Assembly (NCBI RefSeq): GCF_000716435.1
Contig: NZ_JNWO01000034.1
Location: 1 to 64,000, forward strand
Direction: 5' to 3'
From: Streptomyces xylophagus
GTDB lineage: Bacteria > Actinomycetota > Actinomycetes > Streptomycetales > Streptomycetaceae
Length of the DNA stretch: 64,000 bases
Shown here: positions 54,928 to 64,000 of the stretch, in pieces
Position numbering within the stretch: position 1 is the first letter of the stretch
Layout of the letters: every line of letters starts with the position of its first letter
Made by a program: the position numbers and the translations under genes
Notes under the pieces: model-generated
Database searches by the model: none
Seen by the model: the letters and a program-made list of their open reading frames with translations, nothing else
Told to the model about the DNA's origin: nothing

Positions 54928-55107
54928 ATGGACTATGTCTCCGCGCTCGTGCCCCCGGTCGTCATGGCCGTGTTCTTCATCGGACTGATCCGGGTCATCG
55001 TGAAGACCCAGGGCGGGGCCATGAAGGCCAAGGAGGACGCGGCCGTCGACGCCGCCATCGCGCGCGCGGAGAGCGCCCGCCAGGCCTCTTCGGCCACCGA
55101 CGCCTGA
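54928..55107 (+). CDS. Small single-pass membrane protein
   Basis: 59 residues: one helix (VSALVPPVVMAVFFIGLIRVIV) then a charged Ala/Lys/Asp-rich tail (KAKEDAAVDAAIARAESARQ). TACTCT seven bases before the ATG and GGAGGG directly before it allow either leadered or leaderless translation. Followed by a strong terminator. Such small membrane proteins are common and unstudied in this genus. Confidence 0.7.
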   Translation: MDYVSALVPPVVMAVFFIGLIRVIVKTQGGAMKAKEDAAVDAAIARAESARQASSATDA

Positions 55108-55132
55108 ACCTTCCCCATTCGGCGGCGCCTTC

Positions 55133-55188
55133 AAGGGCGTACGACTCCTGCACGCGTGCGCGTGCTTTCCGAGTCGTACGCCCTTTTT
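55133..55188 (+). terminator. Rho-independent terminator
   Basis: Perfect 15-bp stem: AAGGGCGTACGACTC (55133-55147) and GAGTCGTACGCCCTT (55171-55185), followed by TTT. The loop holds an additional GCACGCGTGC palindrome. It ends the small membrane protein gene. Confidence 0.92.
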
Positions 55189-55215
55189 GTGCCTTTTCCA
55201 CTATGGTTCTGAGCT

Positions 55216-55641
55216 GTGCCTCGCCCATTGGGAGAACTCGAAGACTCGGTCATGACGCGGGTGTGGAAGTGGAACCGCCCGGTGACCGTTCGAGAAGTCC
55301 TGGAAGACCTTCAGCAGGAACGGTCCATCGCGTACACCACGGTGATGACCGTTTTGGACAATCTCCATCAGAAGGGCTGGGTGCGTCGTGAGGCGGAAGG
55401 CCGGGCGTATCGATATGAGGCGGTCTCCACACGAGCCGCCTACTCCGCCGCCCTGATGAACGACGCCTGGTCCCAGAGCGACAACCCCGCGGCCGCTCTC
55501 GTGGCCTTCTTCGGGATGATGAGCGACGAACAGCGCGAGGCCCTGCGCAGCGCCGTGCGCATCGTCCAGGGACCGGAAACACCCGAACCCGCGGATGGTG
55601 TACAGAACCCCGGCTCCGCGCCCTCCGGCGACGGGCGATAG
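55216..55641 (+). CDS. BlaI/MecI/CopY family transcriptional repressor
   Basis: 141 residues. Winged helix of the BlaI family (LGELEDSVMTRVWKWNRPVTVREVLEDLQQERSIAYTTVMTVLDNLHQKGWVRREAEGRAYRYE) and a dimerisation tail. No adjacent BlaR-type sensor peptidase or beta-lactamase is seen, so it may act on a target elsewhere. GTG start, eight bases after TATGGT, no clear ribosome site. The next gene follows after 9 bp. Confidence 0.92.
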   Translation: MPRPLGELEDSVMTRVWKWNRPVTVREVLEDLQQERSIAYTTVMTVLDNLHQKGWVRREAEGRAYRYEAVSTRAAYSAALMNDAWSQSDNPAAALVAFFGMMSDEQREALRSAVRIVQGPETPEPADGVQNPGSAPSGDGR

Positions 55642-55650
55642 CGTCCGCTC

Positions 55651-56184
55651 ATGTCAGCAGAGCAGCCCGAAGTCACCGCGAAAGCCATCACCGTCCGGCG
55701 GGCCAGGACCGGCGATGTCCCGACGGTGCGCCGACTCCTTGACGCCTACGTCCGCGGTCGCATCCTGCTCGACAAAGCGACGGTGACGCTTTACGAGGAC
55801 ATACAGGAGTTCTGGGTCGCCGAACGGGACGACAACGCGGAGGTCGTCGGCTGCGGGGCACTGCATGTCATGTGGGAAGACCTCGCGGAAGTCCGCACTC
55901 TCGCGGTGAAGCCCGGGTTGAAGGGCGCCGGTGTAGGTCATCAGTTGCTGGAGAAGTTGCTGCACACGGCTCGCTGGCTAGGCGTTCGTCGCGTTTTCTG
56001 TCTCACCTTCGAAGTGGACTTCTTCTCGAAGCACGGCTTCGTGGAGATCGGTGAGACACCGGTTGACACCGATGTCTACGCGGAGCTGTTGCGTTCCTAT
56101 GACGAGGGCGTGGCGGAGTTCCTCGGGCTCGAACGAGTGAAACCGAACACCTTGGGCAACAGCCGGATGCTTCTGCATCTGTGA
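55651..56184 (+). CDS. Amino-acid N-acetyltransferase (GNAT, ArgA-like)
   Basis: 177 residues of the single-domain GNAT N-acetylglutamate synthase type. Acetyl-CoA site VRTLAVKPGLKGAGVGHQLLEKLL and C-terminal FCLTFEVDFFSKHGFVEIGETP are typical. Acetylates glutamate to start arginine synthesis. Nine bases after the BlaI stop, so probably co-transcribed with it. Confidence 0.9.
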   Translation: MSAEQPEVTAKAITVRRARTGDVPTVRRLLDAYVRGRILLDKATVTLYEDIQEFWVAERDDNAEVVGCGALHVMWEDLAEVRTLAVKPGLKGAGVGHQLLEKLLHTARWLGVRRVFCLTFEVDFFSKHGFVEIGETPVDTDVYAELLRSYDEGVAEFLGLERVKPNTLGNSRMLLHL

Positions 56185-56320
56185 TCGCCGCGCACAATTC
56201 GGCGGGGACTTCGGCGGGGACGCCCTGCCCAGGTTCCCTATGTCCGAAACGCGCATCTTTCCGGACCGGCGAGGTCGGTCGGTCTCTCCCAGGGGTTTGT
56301 GTTTTTCCAGCAAAAGCGGT

Positions 56321-56354
56321 TTGCTTTCCGACGTACTGCAGTACTGCATATAAC
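56321..56354 (+). promoter_or_regulatory. Probable lsr2 promoter region
   Basis: An AT-rich patch with TATAAC (56349-56354) as a -10 candidate and the palindrome TACTGCAGTA (56334-56343) just before it. The -35 is uncertain (TTCCGA at 56326 has 17-bp spacing). No other structure is seen in the 236 bp before lsr2. Confidence 0.35.
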
Positions 56355-56420
56355 AGGGGACGGCGAAACGGCGGACGCCGCAGACCCCAGACCCGCAAGT
56401 AATCGATGAAAGGAAATCCG

Positions 56421-56756
56421 GTGGCACAGAAGGTTCAGGTCCTTCTTGTCGATGACCTCGACGGCGGCGAGGCGGACGAGACGGTGACGTTCGCGTTGGA
56501 CGGCAAGACGTACGAGATCGATCTCACCACCGCGAATGCGGACAAGCTCCGTGGACTTCTCGAGGCTTACGTGAAGGGCGGGCGCCGTACCGGTGGTCGC
56601 GCTTCGGGCGGTCGCGGAAAGGCCCGCGCCGCTACCGGTGGCAGCCAGGACACCGCGCAGATCCGCGCGTGGGCCAAGGAGAACGGCCACGACGTGAACG
56701 ACCGCGGACGTGTTCCGGCGGCCATTCGCGAGGCCTACGAGAAGGCCAACGGCTGA
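56421..56756 (+). CDS. lsr2: Lsr2 nucleoid-associated protein
   Basis: 111 residues. N-terminal dimerisation strand region (AQKVQVLLVDDLDGGEADETVTFALDGKTYEIDLTTANADKLRGLLEAYV) and C-terminal DNA-binding domain with the RGR AT-hook-like motif (IRAWAKENGHDVNDRGRVPAAIREAYEKANG). Silences AT-rich genes, including secondary metabolite clusters. GTG 56421 has AAAGGAAA six bases upstream. Its last 22 bp overlap the 3' end of the convergent SCO3374-like gene. Confidence 0.96.
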   Translation: MAQKVQVLLVDDLDGGEADETVTFALDGKTYEIDLTTANADKLRGLLEAYVKGGRRTGGRASGGRGKARAATGGSQDTAQIRAWAKENGHDVNDRGRVPAAIREAYEKANG

Positions 56757-57352
56757 GCGCACGAGCGCCGCAGCCGTACCCGGTGGCATTGAGTGGCCAC
56801 CGTGTCCACAAGTCGTACGAGATCAGGGGCGCCCTCAACGCTCCCCAGGGCCGACAGTGTCGGCAGCGAGGCCTCGACCTCGCACCCCGGCTCGGGGGGC
56901 CGCAGCCATACGGCGGCCCCCTGCAAGGGACCCGAGCGGCCCGCGGAAAGCGGCTGCCCCTTCGTGGGCCCCGCTCCAGGGACCGGCGGCGCCTCCATGT
57001 GCCCGCCCTCGCCGAGCGCCAGCAGATCCAGCTCGGGCGCCAGCGCGCCCCACTCCAGCCAGTCCAGCAGCCCCGGCAACTCCTCCGCGCTGCCCGCGGC
57101 CACCAGCAGCCGCATCCGGTCGCCCCGTACGGCCACCGGAGAGTCGGGACCCAGCCGCCACAGCGCCGCGACGCCGGCCTCGAGCGGCACGTCCAGGACG
57201 TCGAAACGCAGGCCCGTGACGAGCCGTAGCGGCTCTCCGGGCACCGTGCGCCACCCCAGTTCGTTCTCGTACCAGAGCCGCTGCCGGTCGTCCGGATCGG
57301 GCGGGCGGCGGGGGAGCGGGACCGTGGTGAGAGGGGGGACTGTGCCAACCAT
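56735..57352 (-). CDS. SCO3374-family hypothetical protein
   Basis: 205 residues, a Streptomyces family of unknown function between lsr2 and clpC. Recognised by DRQRLWYENELGWRTVPGEPLRLVTGLRFDVLDVPLEAGVAAL and WLEWGALAPELDLLALG; these resemble bifunctional DNA primase/polymerase-related proteins but no catalytic residues are evident. ATG 57352 (MVGTVPPLTTVPLPRRP) is chosen. Convergent with lsr2, overlapping by 22 bp. Confidence 0.85.
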   Translation of the reverse strand: MVGTVPPLTTVPLPRRPPDPDDRQRLWYENELGWRTVPGEPLRLVTGLRFDVLDVPLEAGVAALWRLGPDSPVAVRGDRMRLLVAAGSAEELPGLLDWLEWGALAPELDLLALGEGGHMEAPPVPGAGPTKGQPLSAGRSGPLQGAAVWLRPPEPGCEVEASLPTLSALGSVEGAPDLVRLVDTVATQCHRVRLRRSCAQPLAFS

Positions 57353-57793
57353 GCCAAGAGCAACCGCCGAAGCGGGCCGAGGGTTACGCTGGGTGGTCCG
57401 GTGAATGCACTGGGTGCTGGAAATGGGGGCGTTCGGGGGTGTCGCGCGGCGCAAGGTTGTTCGCCCGTAGCGGAGGGAACCGGTGCGCTCGGCATGGAGT
57501 GTCAGTGCGAACGGGTAAGACATCCCTAGTGGGAGGGGGCGACACGCAGAAAAGGGCGTCTCACGTTCGCCATCGGCGTACTCATGGTGAGGGTAACTGC
57601 CTGGCCTGCGGGAACATCGTCTCGCACCATCAGGTTGGAGCAGATGTCGGCGTTCGGGTTCAGGAGGCAGTGTTGGTTCTCGGTCCGGTGTCGGCAGTTG
57701 GAATGAGCGGTCCCCGCTTGCGGGACTAAGCTGCGGAAGGACAGGGAGGGGAGCGTCCCCTTACTGCCTGACCGCTCTGAGGAGCGATTAACG
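57353..57793. other. Long regulatory gap upstream of clpC
   Basis: 441 bp without a supported gene. It must hold the SCO3374-like promoter (minus) and the clpC promoter (plus). Visible items are the small palindrome CCCGCTTGCGGG (57713-57724), about 70 bp before clpC, and CGCTC/GAGCG at 57775-57786 near its ribosome site (GAGGAGCG). A clear ClgR box could not be confirmed. Base composition is lower in GC than the genes around it. Confidence 0.5.
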
Positions 57794-60322
<2,529 letters not shown>

Positions 60323-60351
60323 GGCTCAGCGGTTTGGGCTTTACGGCTGGG

Positions 60352-60384
60352 AAGGGGTCGGTGCTTTTGGGCACCGGCCCCTTT
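60352..60384 (+). terminator. Terminator of clpC
   Basis: Stem AAGGGGTCGGTGC / GCACCGGCCCCTT (one G-U pair) around a 6-base loop, ending in a T. Starts 29 bp after the clpC stop. Confidence 0.85.
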
Positions 60385-60421
60385 CGCATGTGTGAGGGCT
60401 CAGGACAGAGGCGGTTATCGG

Positions 60422-60682
60422 TTATTTCGGCGGTGGGGAAGAGAGCGGCGTAATGGACGAGGGGGACCCTTCGGCCCGTGCAGGAAGGGATTCCGCAGGG
60501 CAGATGGGCGTTGTCCAGGTCGCCGCGGGTTGTTCGTCGAGGGGGAAGGGCGCTTCGCCGGGGGAGCCCACCGCCCGCGCGACCAGGCGGTCGGCGAGCT
60601 GGTGGACGTCCTTCTCCGTCAGGGTGCGTCTCTCGCCCTCGGAGGCGGACTGGTCTGTCGACCAGGCCCGCGCCGGGGGCAT
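60422..60682 (-). CDS. Possible small hypothetical protein downstream of the HAD phosphatase gene
   Basis: 86 residues, MPPARAWSTDQSASEGERRTLTEKDVHQLADRL..., with a helical central segment (LTEKDVHQLADRLVARAVG) and a Pro/Ser-rich end. Third codon positions are G/C-rich as in real genes, and it lies 15 bp after the phosphatase stop in the same direction. No family is recognised and no ribosome site is clear, so it may be spurious. The stretch between it and clpC otherwise holds only the clpC terminator. Confidence 0.4.
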   Translation of the reverse strand: MPPARAWSTDQSASEGERRTLTEKDVHQLADRLVARAVGSPGEAPFPLDEQPAATWTTPICPAESLPARAEGSPSSITPLSSPPPK

Positions 60683-60697
60683 CCGGAGCCCAACGGG

Positions 60698-61312
60698 CTA
60701 CGACAACTGGCCGTCGTAGTCCGGCAGTTTGAACGTCTTCTCGGCGTGGCCGCCCGACAGGTCGGTGGCGCTGTTGCCGATGTTCGCGATGATCGTGTAG
60801 CCCTTGTTCTCGATCGCGGTGCGCTGGGCCGTCTTGTAGTCGGCGACGTCCTTGAAGAGGTCGAGGAGGCCGCGGACGTAGAGGCCGTCGACGTCGTAGC
60901 CGTCGTGTTCGAGGTTGTACTCGGTCGGCAGGTAGATGATCCCCGGGCGGGCCGTGACGAAGAACAGTGAAACGCCGTGCTCCTGGGCGTACTTGGCGAC
61001 CGCGAGCACCGGCTTGTTGGCCGGCTGCGGCCAGCTGAAGCCGAAGTCGGTCTCCAGGGTGGTGTTGTCGATGTCGAAGACGATCGCCTGCTTCTCACCG
61101 GGCTTCGTGGCCGCGATCCGCTGCTTCAGGTAGGGCAGCGCCTGGTTCATCACCGTCTGGCAGTCCTGCTGCCAGGTGGTGTAGTCGACGGTTGCCGTAG
61201 CAGTGGTGCTGGCCGTCGTCGCGGCCTCTGCGGGGACGGTCAGTGTCGCGAGGGCGGCCGCGGATACGGCGACTATGGCGGTACGGCGAGCCCAGGGGCG
61301 TCGTCTCGTCAT
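60698..61312 (-). CDS. Secreted HAD-family acid phosphatase
   Basis: 204 residues. A twin-Arg-like, basic N-terminus (MTRRRPWARRTAIVAVSAAALATLTVPAEA) is a signal peptide, with AEA cleavage near residue 30. HAD class B motifs follow: Asp80 and Asp82 in VFDIDNTTLE, Thr in FFVTARPG, Lys in KTAQRTAIENKG, and IGNSATDLSGG. Hydrolyses phosphate esters outside the cell. Convergent with clpC at distance and divergent from the M23 peptidase. Confidence 0.92.
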   Translation of the reverse strand: MTRRRPWARRTAIVAVSAAALATLTVPAEAATTASTTATATVDYTTWQQDCQTVMNQALPYLKQRIAATKPGEKQAIVFDIDNTTLETDFGFSWPQPANKPVLAVAKYAQEHGVSLFFVTARPGIIYLPTEYNLEHDGYDVDGLYVRGLLDLFKDVADYKTAQRTAIENKGYTIIANIGNSATDLSGGHAEKTFKLPDYDGQLS

Positions 61313-61767
61313 GGGGTGGGGTTCCTCTCACGTCTGTGCGCGGCCGGTCGGTGCAGAAGGCATGGTCGCGGGCGAGGGTGGCGTGAGGGGAACCGTAAGG
61401 TTACTGAACGGTAGGTGTATAGGGGTCTGCGTCACATGGTGATGCGTGGCGAGCGCCGCGGCCGGTGACAAGCCGCACAGGCTATTCGGCCCCTACTAGG
61501 GCGGGTAGTCGTGAGCCCCGATCGGGGTAAATGGGACTTTTCGGGTGAGGATCGATGGAACCCGATAGGGCGTTTTGCCGTCCGGGGGGCGATTCATACC
61601 CAACAGGTGCTCTGTCAAGGAAGCGGAAGTTTTGCGGTGAAGTACTAGATTGCGTCGTAGAAGGGTGGTTTGGGGGTCCGGGGGGTCCGGGGTTACCAAT
61701 GAACGTGTCATCCGGCGGCCGTATGCGTGCCGGGTGACTTTTCTGTCCCCGTCCCCGTGAGGTTTCG
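61313..61767. other. Divergent promoter region of phosphatase and M23 peptidase genes
   Basis: 455 bp, no supported gene. It contains small hairpins (for example TCGGGT...ACCCGA at 61541-61565, and CCCCGATCGGGG near 61520) and the AT-rich TACTAGATT near 61643, a -10 candidate for the peptidase gene. The leader before the peptidase may be long. I looked for a c-di-AMP riboswitch and could not identify one. Confidence 0.45.
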
Positions 61768-62349
61768 ATGTTCCAGCGCGCCACGTCCCGTTCTTCCCGT
61801 ACGTCCTCGCTCCGCACCCGGGTGGCCGTCATGGCCGTCGGGCTGGGAGCCACCGCCGTGCTGGGCACCGGGGTCGCGAGCGCCGCCACCGCGAGCGTCG
61901 CGCCGAAGGCCGTCAGCGCGAAGACCGCCGCCTCCTGGGTCGACCCGGTGAAGAAGTACACGCTGTCCGCGAGCTTCGCCCAGGCCGGCAGCATGTGGCA
62001 GTCCACCCACAGTGGGCAGGACTTCGCCGTGGCCAGCGGTACCAACGTCGTCGCCGCGCACGGCGGGACCGTCGTCAAGGCCGGCGGCAACGGTGCCGGT
62101 GACGGAGCCGCGTACGGCAACGCCATCGTCATCAAGCACGGCAACGGCACCTACTCGCAGTACGCCCACCTCTCGCGCATCGACGTGAAGGTCGGCCAGG
62201 TCGTCAGCACCGGGCAGCACATCGCCCTGTCCGGCAACACCGGCAACTCCAGCGGCCCGCACCTGCACTTCGAGATCCGTACGACCGCCAACTACGGCTC
62301 GGCCATAGACCCGGTCGCGTTCCTGCGCGGCAAGGGTGTGACTGTCTGA
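61768..62349 (+). CDS. Secreted M23 family metallopeptidase
   Basis: 193 residues. Signal peptide (about residues 1-40: RVAVMAVGLGATAVLGTGVASA). The lysostaphin-type domain carries zinc ligands His81 and Asp85 (HSGQDFA) and His167 (HLHFE), with catalytic His134 and His165. Cleaves peptidoglycan cross-bridges outside the cell, presumably for growth or germination. ATG preceded by GTGAGG six to eleven bases upstream. Converges with the TetR gene, 7 bp apart. Confidence 0.94.
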   Translation: MFQRATSRSSRTSSLRTRVAVMAVGLGATAVLGTGVASAATASVAPKAVSAKTAASWVDPVKKYTLSASFAQAGSMWQSTHSGQDFAVASGTNVVAAHGGTVVKAGGNGAGDGAAYGNAIVIKHGNGTYSQYAHLSRIDVKVGQVVSTGQHIALSGNTGNSSGPHLHFEIRTTANYGSAIDPVAFLRGKGVTV

Positions 62350-62356
62350 GCAGCCG

Positions 62357-62941
62357 CTACGGGGCCTTCGTGCCCGCGTGAGCCTGCGTGATCATGTCGG
62401 TGGCGACCTCCAGGACGGCCTTGCGCTTGTCCTCGGGGTCGCCTTCGAGGTCCTGCACGGCGAACATCCCGGCGTGCAGCGTGAAGATCGCGCTGAGGGA
62501 ACGGACCTGGTCGACCAGGCTCGTCTCCGGGTCGATCATGATCTCCCGGAGGCCGCGCATGCGCTCCTTGAAGCGCTCGCCGATGCGCAGGTCCCGTACC
62601 GTCGCCTGGTTCTCCTGCATGAAGCGAAACAGCGGGGTCGCGCCGTCGAGCGCGACGGCGTAGCGCCGTACGATCTCCTGCTTGGTCTCCAGGGTGTGCG
62701 GCTGGTCTCGGCCCCACTCGATGAGGTCCTCGATCGGCTTCGTCAGGTCCTCGAAGATGCTGACGAGGATCTCTTCCTTGGTCTTGAAGTGGTAGTAGAG
62801 CGCCGCCTTCGTGACGTCCAGGTGCTCGGCGATCTCGCGCAGCGAGGTCTTCTCGTAGCCCTGCTCCGCGAAGAGTTCGAGCGCGACGTCCTGGATGCGC
62901 TGGCGGGTGTCTCCGCGACGTTGCCGCTTGGTGCCGTCCAT
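62357..62941 (-). CDS. TetR family regulator of the adjacent MFS exporter
   Basis: 194 residues from ATG 62941 (MDGTKRQRRGD); in-frame ATG codons at 62950 and 62962 are alternatives. TetR helix-turn-helix: RQRIQDVALELFAEQGYEKTSLREIAEHLDVTKAALYYHFKTKEEIL. The rest is the helical ligand domain. Divergent from an EmrB/QacA exporter, with a large inverted repeat in between, so it most likely represses both genes until a drug binds. Confidence 0.92.
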   Translation of the reverse strand: MDGTKRQRRGDTRQRIQDVALELFAEQGYEKTSLREIAEHLDVTKAALYYHFKTKEEILVSIFEDLTKPIEDLIEWGRDQPHTLETKQEIVRRYAVALDGATPLFRFMQENQATVRDLRIGERFKERMRGLREIMIDPETSLVDQVRSLSAIFTLHAGMFAVQDLEGDPEDKRKAVLEVATDMITQAHAGTKAP

Positions 62942-62972
62942 GGTGCCGCCCATCCGTTTCATGCTCCAGCAA

Positions 62973-63045
62973 ACTTACTTGACGCCCGGCTAGTTACGGG
63001 TCTACTTTCCCTGAGTGTAGTCAACTAGCCGGGCGGCAAGTAAGT
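62973..63045. promoter_or_regulatory. TetR operator: 23-bp inverted arms
   Basis: ACTTACTTGACGCCCGGC then TAGTT (62973-62995) and its near-exact complement (63023-63045, one mismatch), 27 bp apart. Each arm is itself loosely palindromic (ACT..G....C..AGT), so two TetR dimers could bind. The left arm contains TTGACG, a -35 candidate. It lies 47 bp before the MFS start and 32 bp before the TetR start. Confidence 0.85.
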
Positions 63046-63091
63046 GGCCGGACGGTGGCGGTATCCAGCGGTAGCTAGGGGAGTGGGAACG

Positions 63092-64000
63092 ATGGCGGAC
63101 ACACAGACGGTGGAAACCGGGCCGGGGGAGACCGAGAAACAGCCCAGGAGCGTGCGGGTCGTCCTGCTCGCCCTGATGATCACCATGATGCTCGCGATGC
63201 TCGACAACATGATCGTGGGTACGGCGATGCCGACGATCGTCGGTGAGCTGGGCGGGCTGGAGCACCTGTCGTGGGTCGTGACCGCGTACACGCTCGCCAC
63301 GGCCAGCTCGACGCCCCTGTGGGGCAAGCTCGGTGACATGTACGGGCGCAAGGGCGCCTTCATGACCTCGATCGTGATCTTCCTGATCGGCTCCGCGATG
63401 AGCGGCATGGCGCAGGACATGGGGCAGCTGATCGGCTTCCGGGCCATCCAGGGTCTCGGTGCCGGCGGTCTGATGGTCGGCGTCATGGCGATCATCGGCG
63501 ACCTCATCCCGCCGCGTGAGCGCGGCAAGTACCAGGGCATGATGGCCGGCGTCATGGCGCTCGCGATGATCGGCGGACCGCTGGTCGGCGGCACCATCAC
63601 CGACAACTGGGGCTGGCGCTGGTCCTTCTACATCAACCTGCCGCTCGGTGTGGTCGCGCTCGCCGCGATCAGTGTCGTACTGCACCTGCCGAAGAAGCGC
63701 GCGCAGGCGCAGATCGACTACCTCGGCGCCGGACTGCTGACCGTCGGCATCACCTCGATCGTGCTCGTCACCACGTGGGGCGGCTCGCAGTACGCCTGGA
63801 GCTCCGTGCGGATCATGGAGCTGATCGGCCTCGGTGTGGCCGCGCTCGTCGGGTTCGTGTTCTGGCAGACCAAGGCCGTCGAGCCGGTCGTACCGCTGCA
63901 CATCTTCCGCAGCCGCAACTTCAGCCTGATGGCGATCATCGGCTTCATCACCGGCTTCGTGATGTTCGGCGCGACCCTGTTCCTGCCGCTGTACCAGCAG
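63092..64000 (+). CDS. MFS drug exporter, EmrB/QacA (DHA2) type, 3' end outside the window
   Basis: 303 codons present, no stop before the window ends. Membrane helices of the 14-TM DHA2 family: VVLLALMITMMLAMLDNMIVGTAMPTIVGELGG (motif D1), WGKLGDMYGRKGAFM (motif A), RAIQGLGAGGLMVGVMAIIGDLIPPRERGKYQG (motif B) and GPLVGGTITDNWGWRWSFYINLPLG (motif C). GGGGAG sits eight bases before the ATG. Exports drugs using the proton gradient; the divergent TetR protein is its likely repressor. Substrate unknown. Confidence 0.94.
   Translation, partial: MADTQTVETGPGETEKQPRSVRVVLLALMITMMLAMLDNMIVGTAMPTIVGELGGLEHLSWVVTAYTLATASSTPLWGKLGDMYGRKGAFMTSIVIFLIGSAMSGMAQDMGQLIGFRAIQGLGAGGLMVGVMAIIGDLIPPRERGKYQGMMAGVMALAMIGGPLVGGTITDNWGWRWSFYINLPLGVVALAAISVVLHLPKKRAQAQIDYLGAGLLTVGITSIVLVTTWGGSQYAWSSVRIMELIGLGVAALVGFVFWQTKAVEPVVPLHIFRSRNFSLMAIIGFITGFVMFGATLFLPLYQQ

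Noticed and set aside
57525..57793. ClgR binding site upstream of clpC.
   Set aside because: Only weak palindromes are seen; none matches the expected GTTCGC-type pattern well enough.
61540..61767. c-di-AMP (ydaO-type) riboswitch before the M23 peptidase, common for Streptomyces wall hydrolases.
   Set aside because: I could not find the conserved core motifs; only short hairpins are visible. A covariance-model scan would decide.

Overview
The window is high-GC actinobacterial DNA, almost certainly one contig end from a Streptomyces chromosome. The evidence is strongly G/C-biased third codon positions, many GTG starts, lipoproteins, WhiJ-type regulators, TipA, Lsr2, ClpC and a gene order (ribosomal C- paralogues, tipA, gad, ppa, tilS-hpt-ftsH-fol, nuoD2, panC-nadBC-coaX, lsr2, clpC) typical of the Streptomyces core. 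The first 58 bases are not genomic: they are an Illumina Nextera adapter with its index, so the contig starts at position 59 inside a truncated gene. I see no rRNA, tRNA, CRISPR array, IS element or prophage.

Layout. 59-5680: an ABC exporter (FtsX permease plus ATPase), a DUF2786 protein and two lipoproteins separated by a 16-bp tandem repeat. 5756-8714: zinc-independent ribosomal proteins S14, L28, L33, L31B and S18 with a CobW-family protein, around a Zur-like operator. 8874-11016: a WhiJ-like module (DUF397 protein, anti-sigma-type ATPase, Xre regulator) with a shared 27-bp element upstream of two of its genes. 11107-15716: aldehyde dehydrogenase, DinB protein, and a PadR regulator with its ABC exporter. 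15907-20970: glutamate decarboxylase with a ClC channel, TipA, YbjQ and DedA. 21071-25101: ThrE exporter, inorganic pyrophosphatase and a PBP4-type carboxypeptidase. 25329-34549: DUF2342 metalloprotease, tilS, hpt, ftsH, folE and the opposing folP-folB-folK operon. 34825-43548: a lysyl-phosphatidylglycerol synthase-like protein and divergent membrane esterase, a coiled-coil membrane protein, two bPH2 membrane proteins, orphan nuoD and a MidA-type methyltransferase. 43667-48306: a two-component system, a DUF5937 ArsR regulator, a small protein and a threonine-aldolase-like lyase. 48492-53914: tightly overlapping DUF2520-panC-nadB-nadC-coaX genes for CoA and NAD synthesis. 54202-57352: small hypotheticals, a BlaI repressor, an N-acetylglutamate synthase-like enzyme, Lsr2 and an SCO3374-like protein. 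57794-64000: ClpC, a secreted HAD phosphatase, an M23 peptidase, and a TetR/MFS efflux pair cut by the window end.

The most useful regulatory signals are read straight from the DNA: paired PadR palindromes around a consensus promoter, a perfect 11-bp inverted repeat between the ArsR gene and its divergent neighbour, a 23-bp-arm inverted repeat between the TetR and MFS genes, the TipA promoter palindrome and internal TipAS start, and the 27-bp WhiJ-module element (25/27 identity between two promoters). The most unusual protein feature is the CobW homologue, which lacks a recognisable P-loop and carries about sixteen 11-residue repeats in its middle. All functional calls rest on sequence reading only; no database search was possible.
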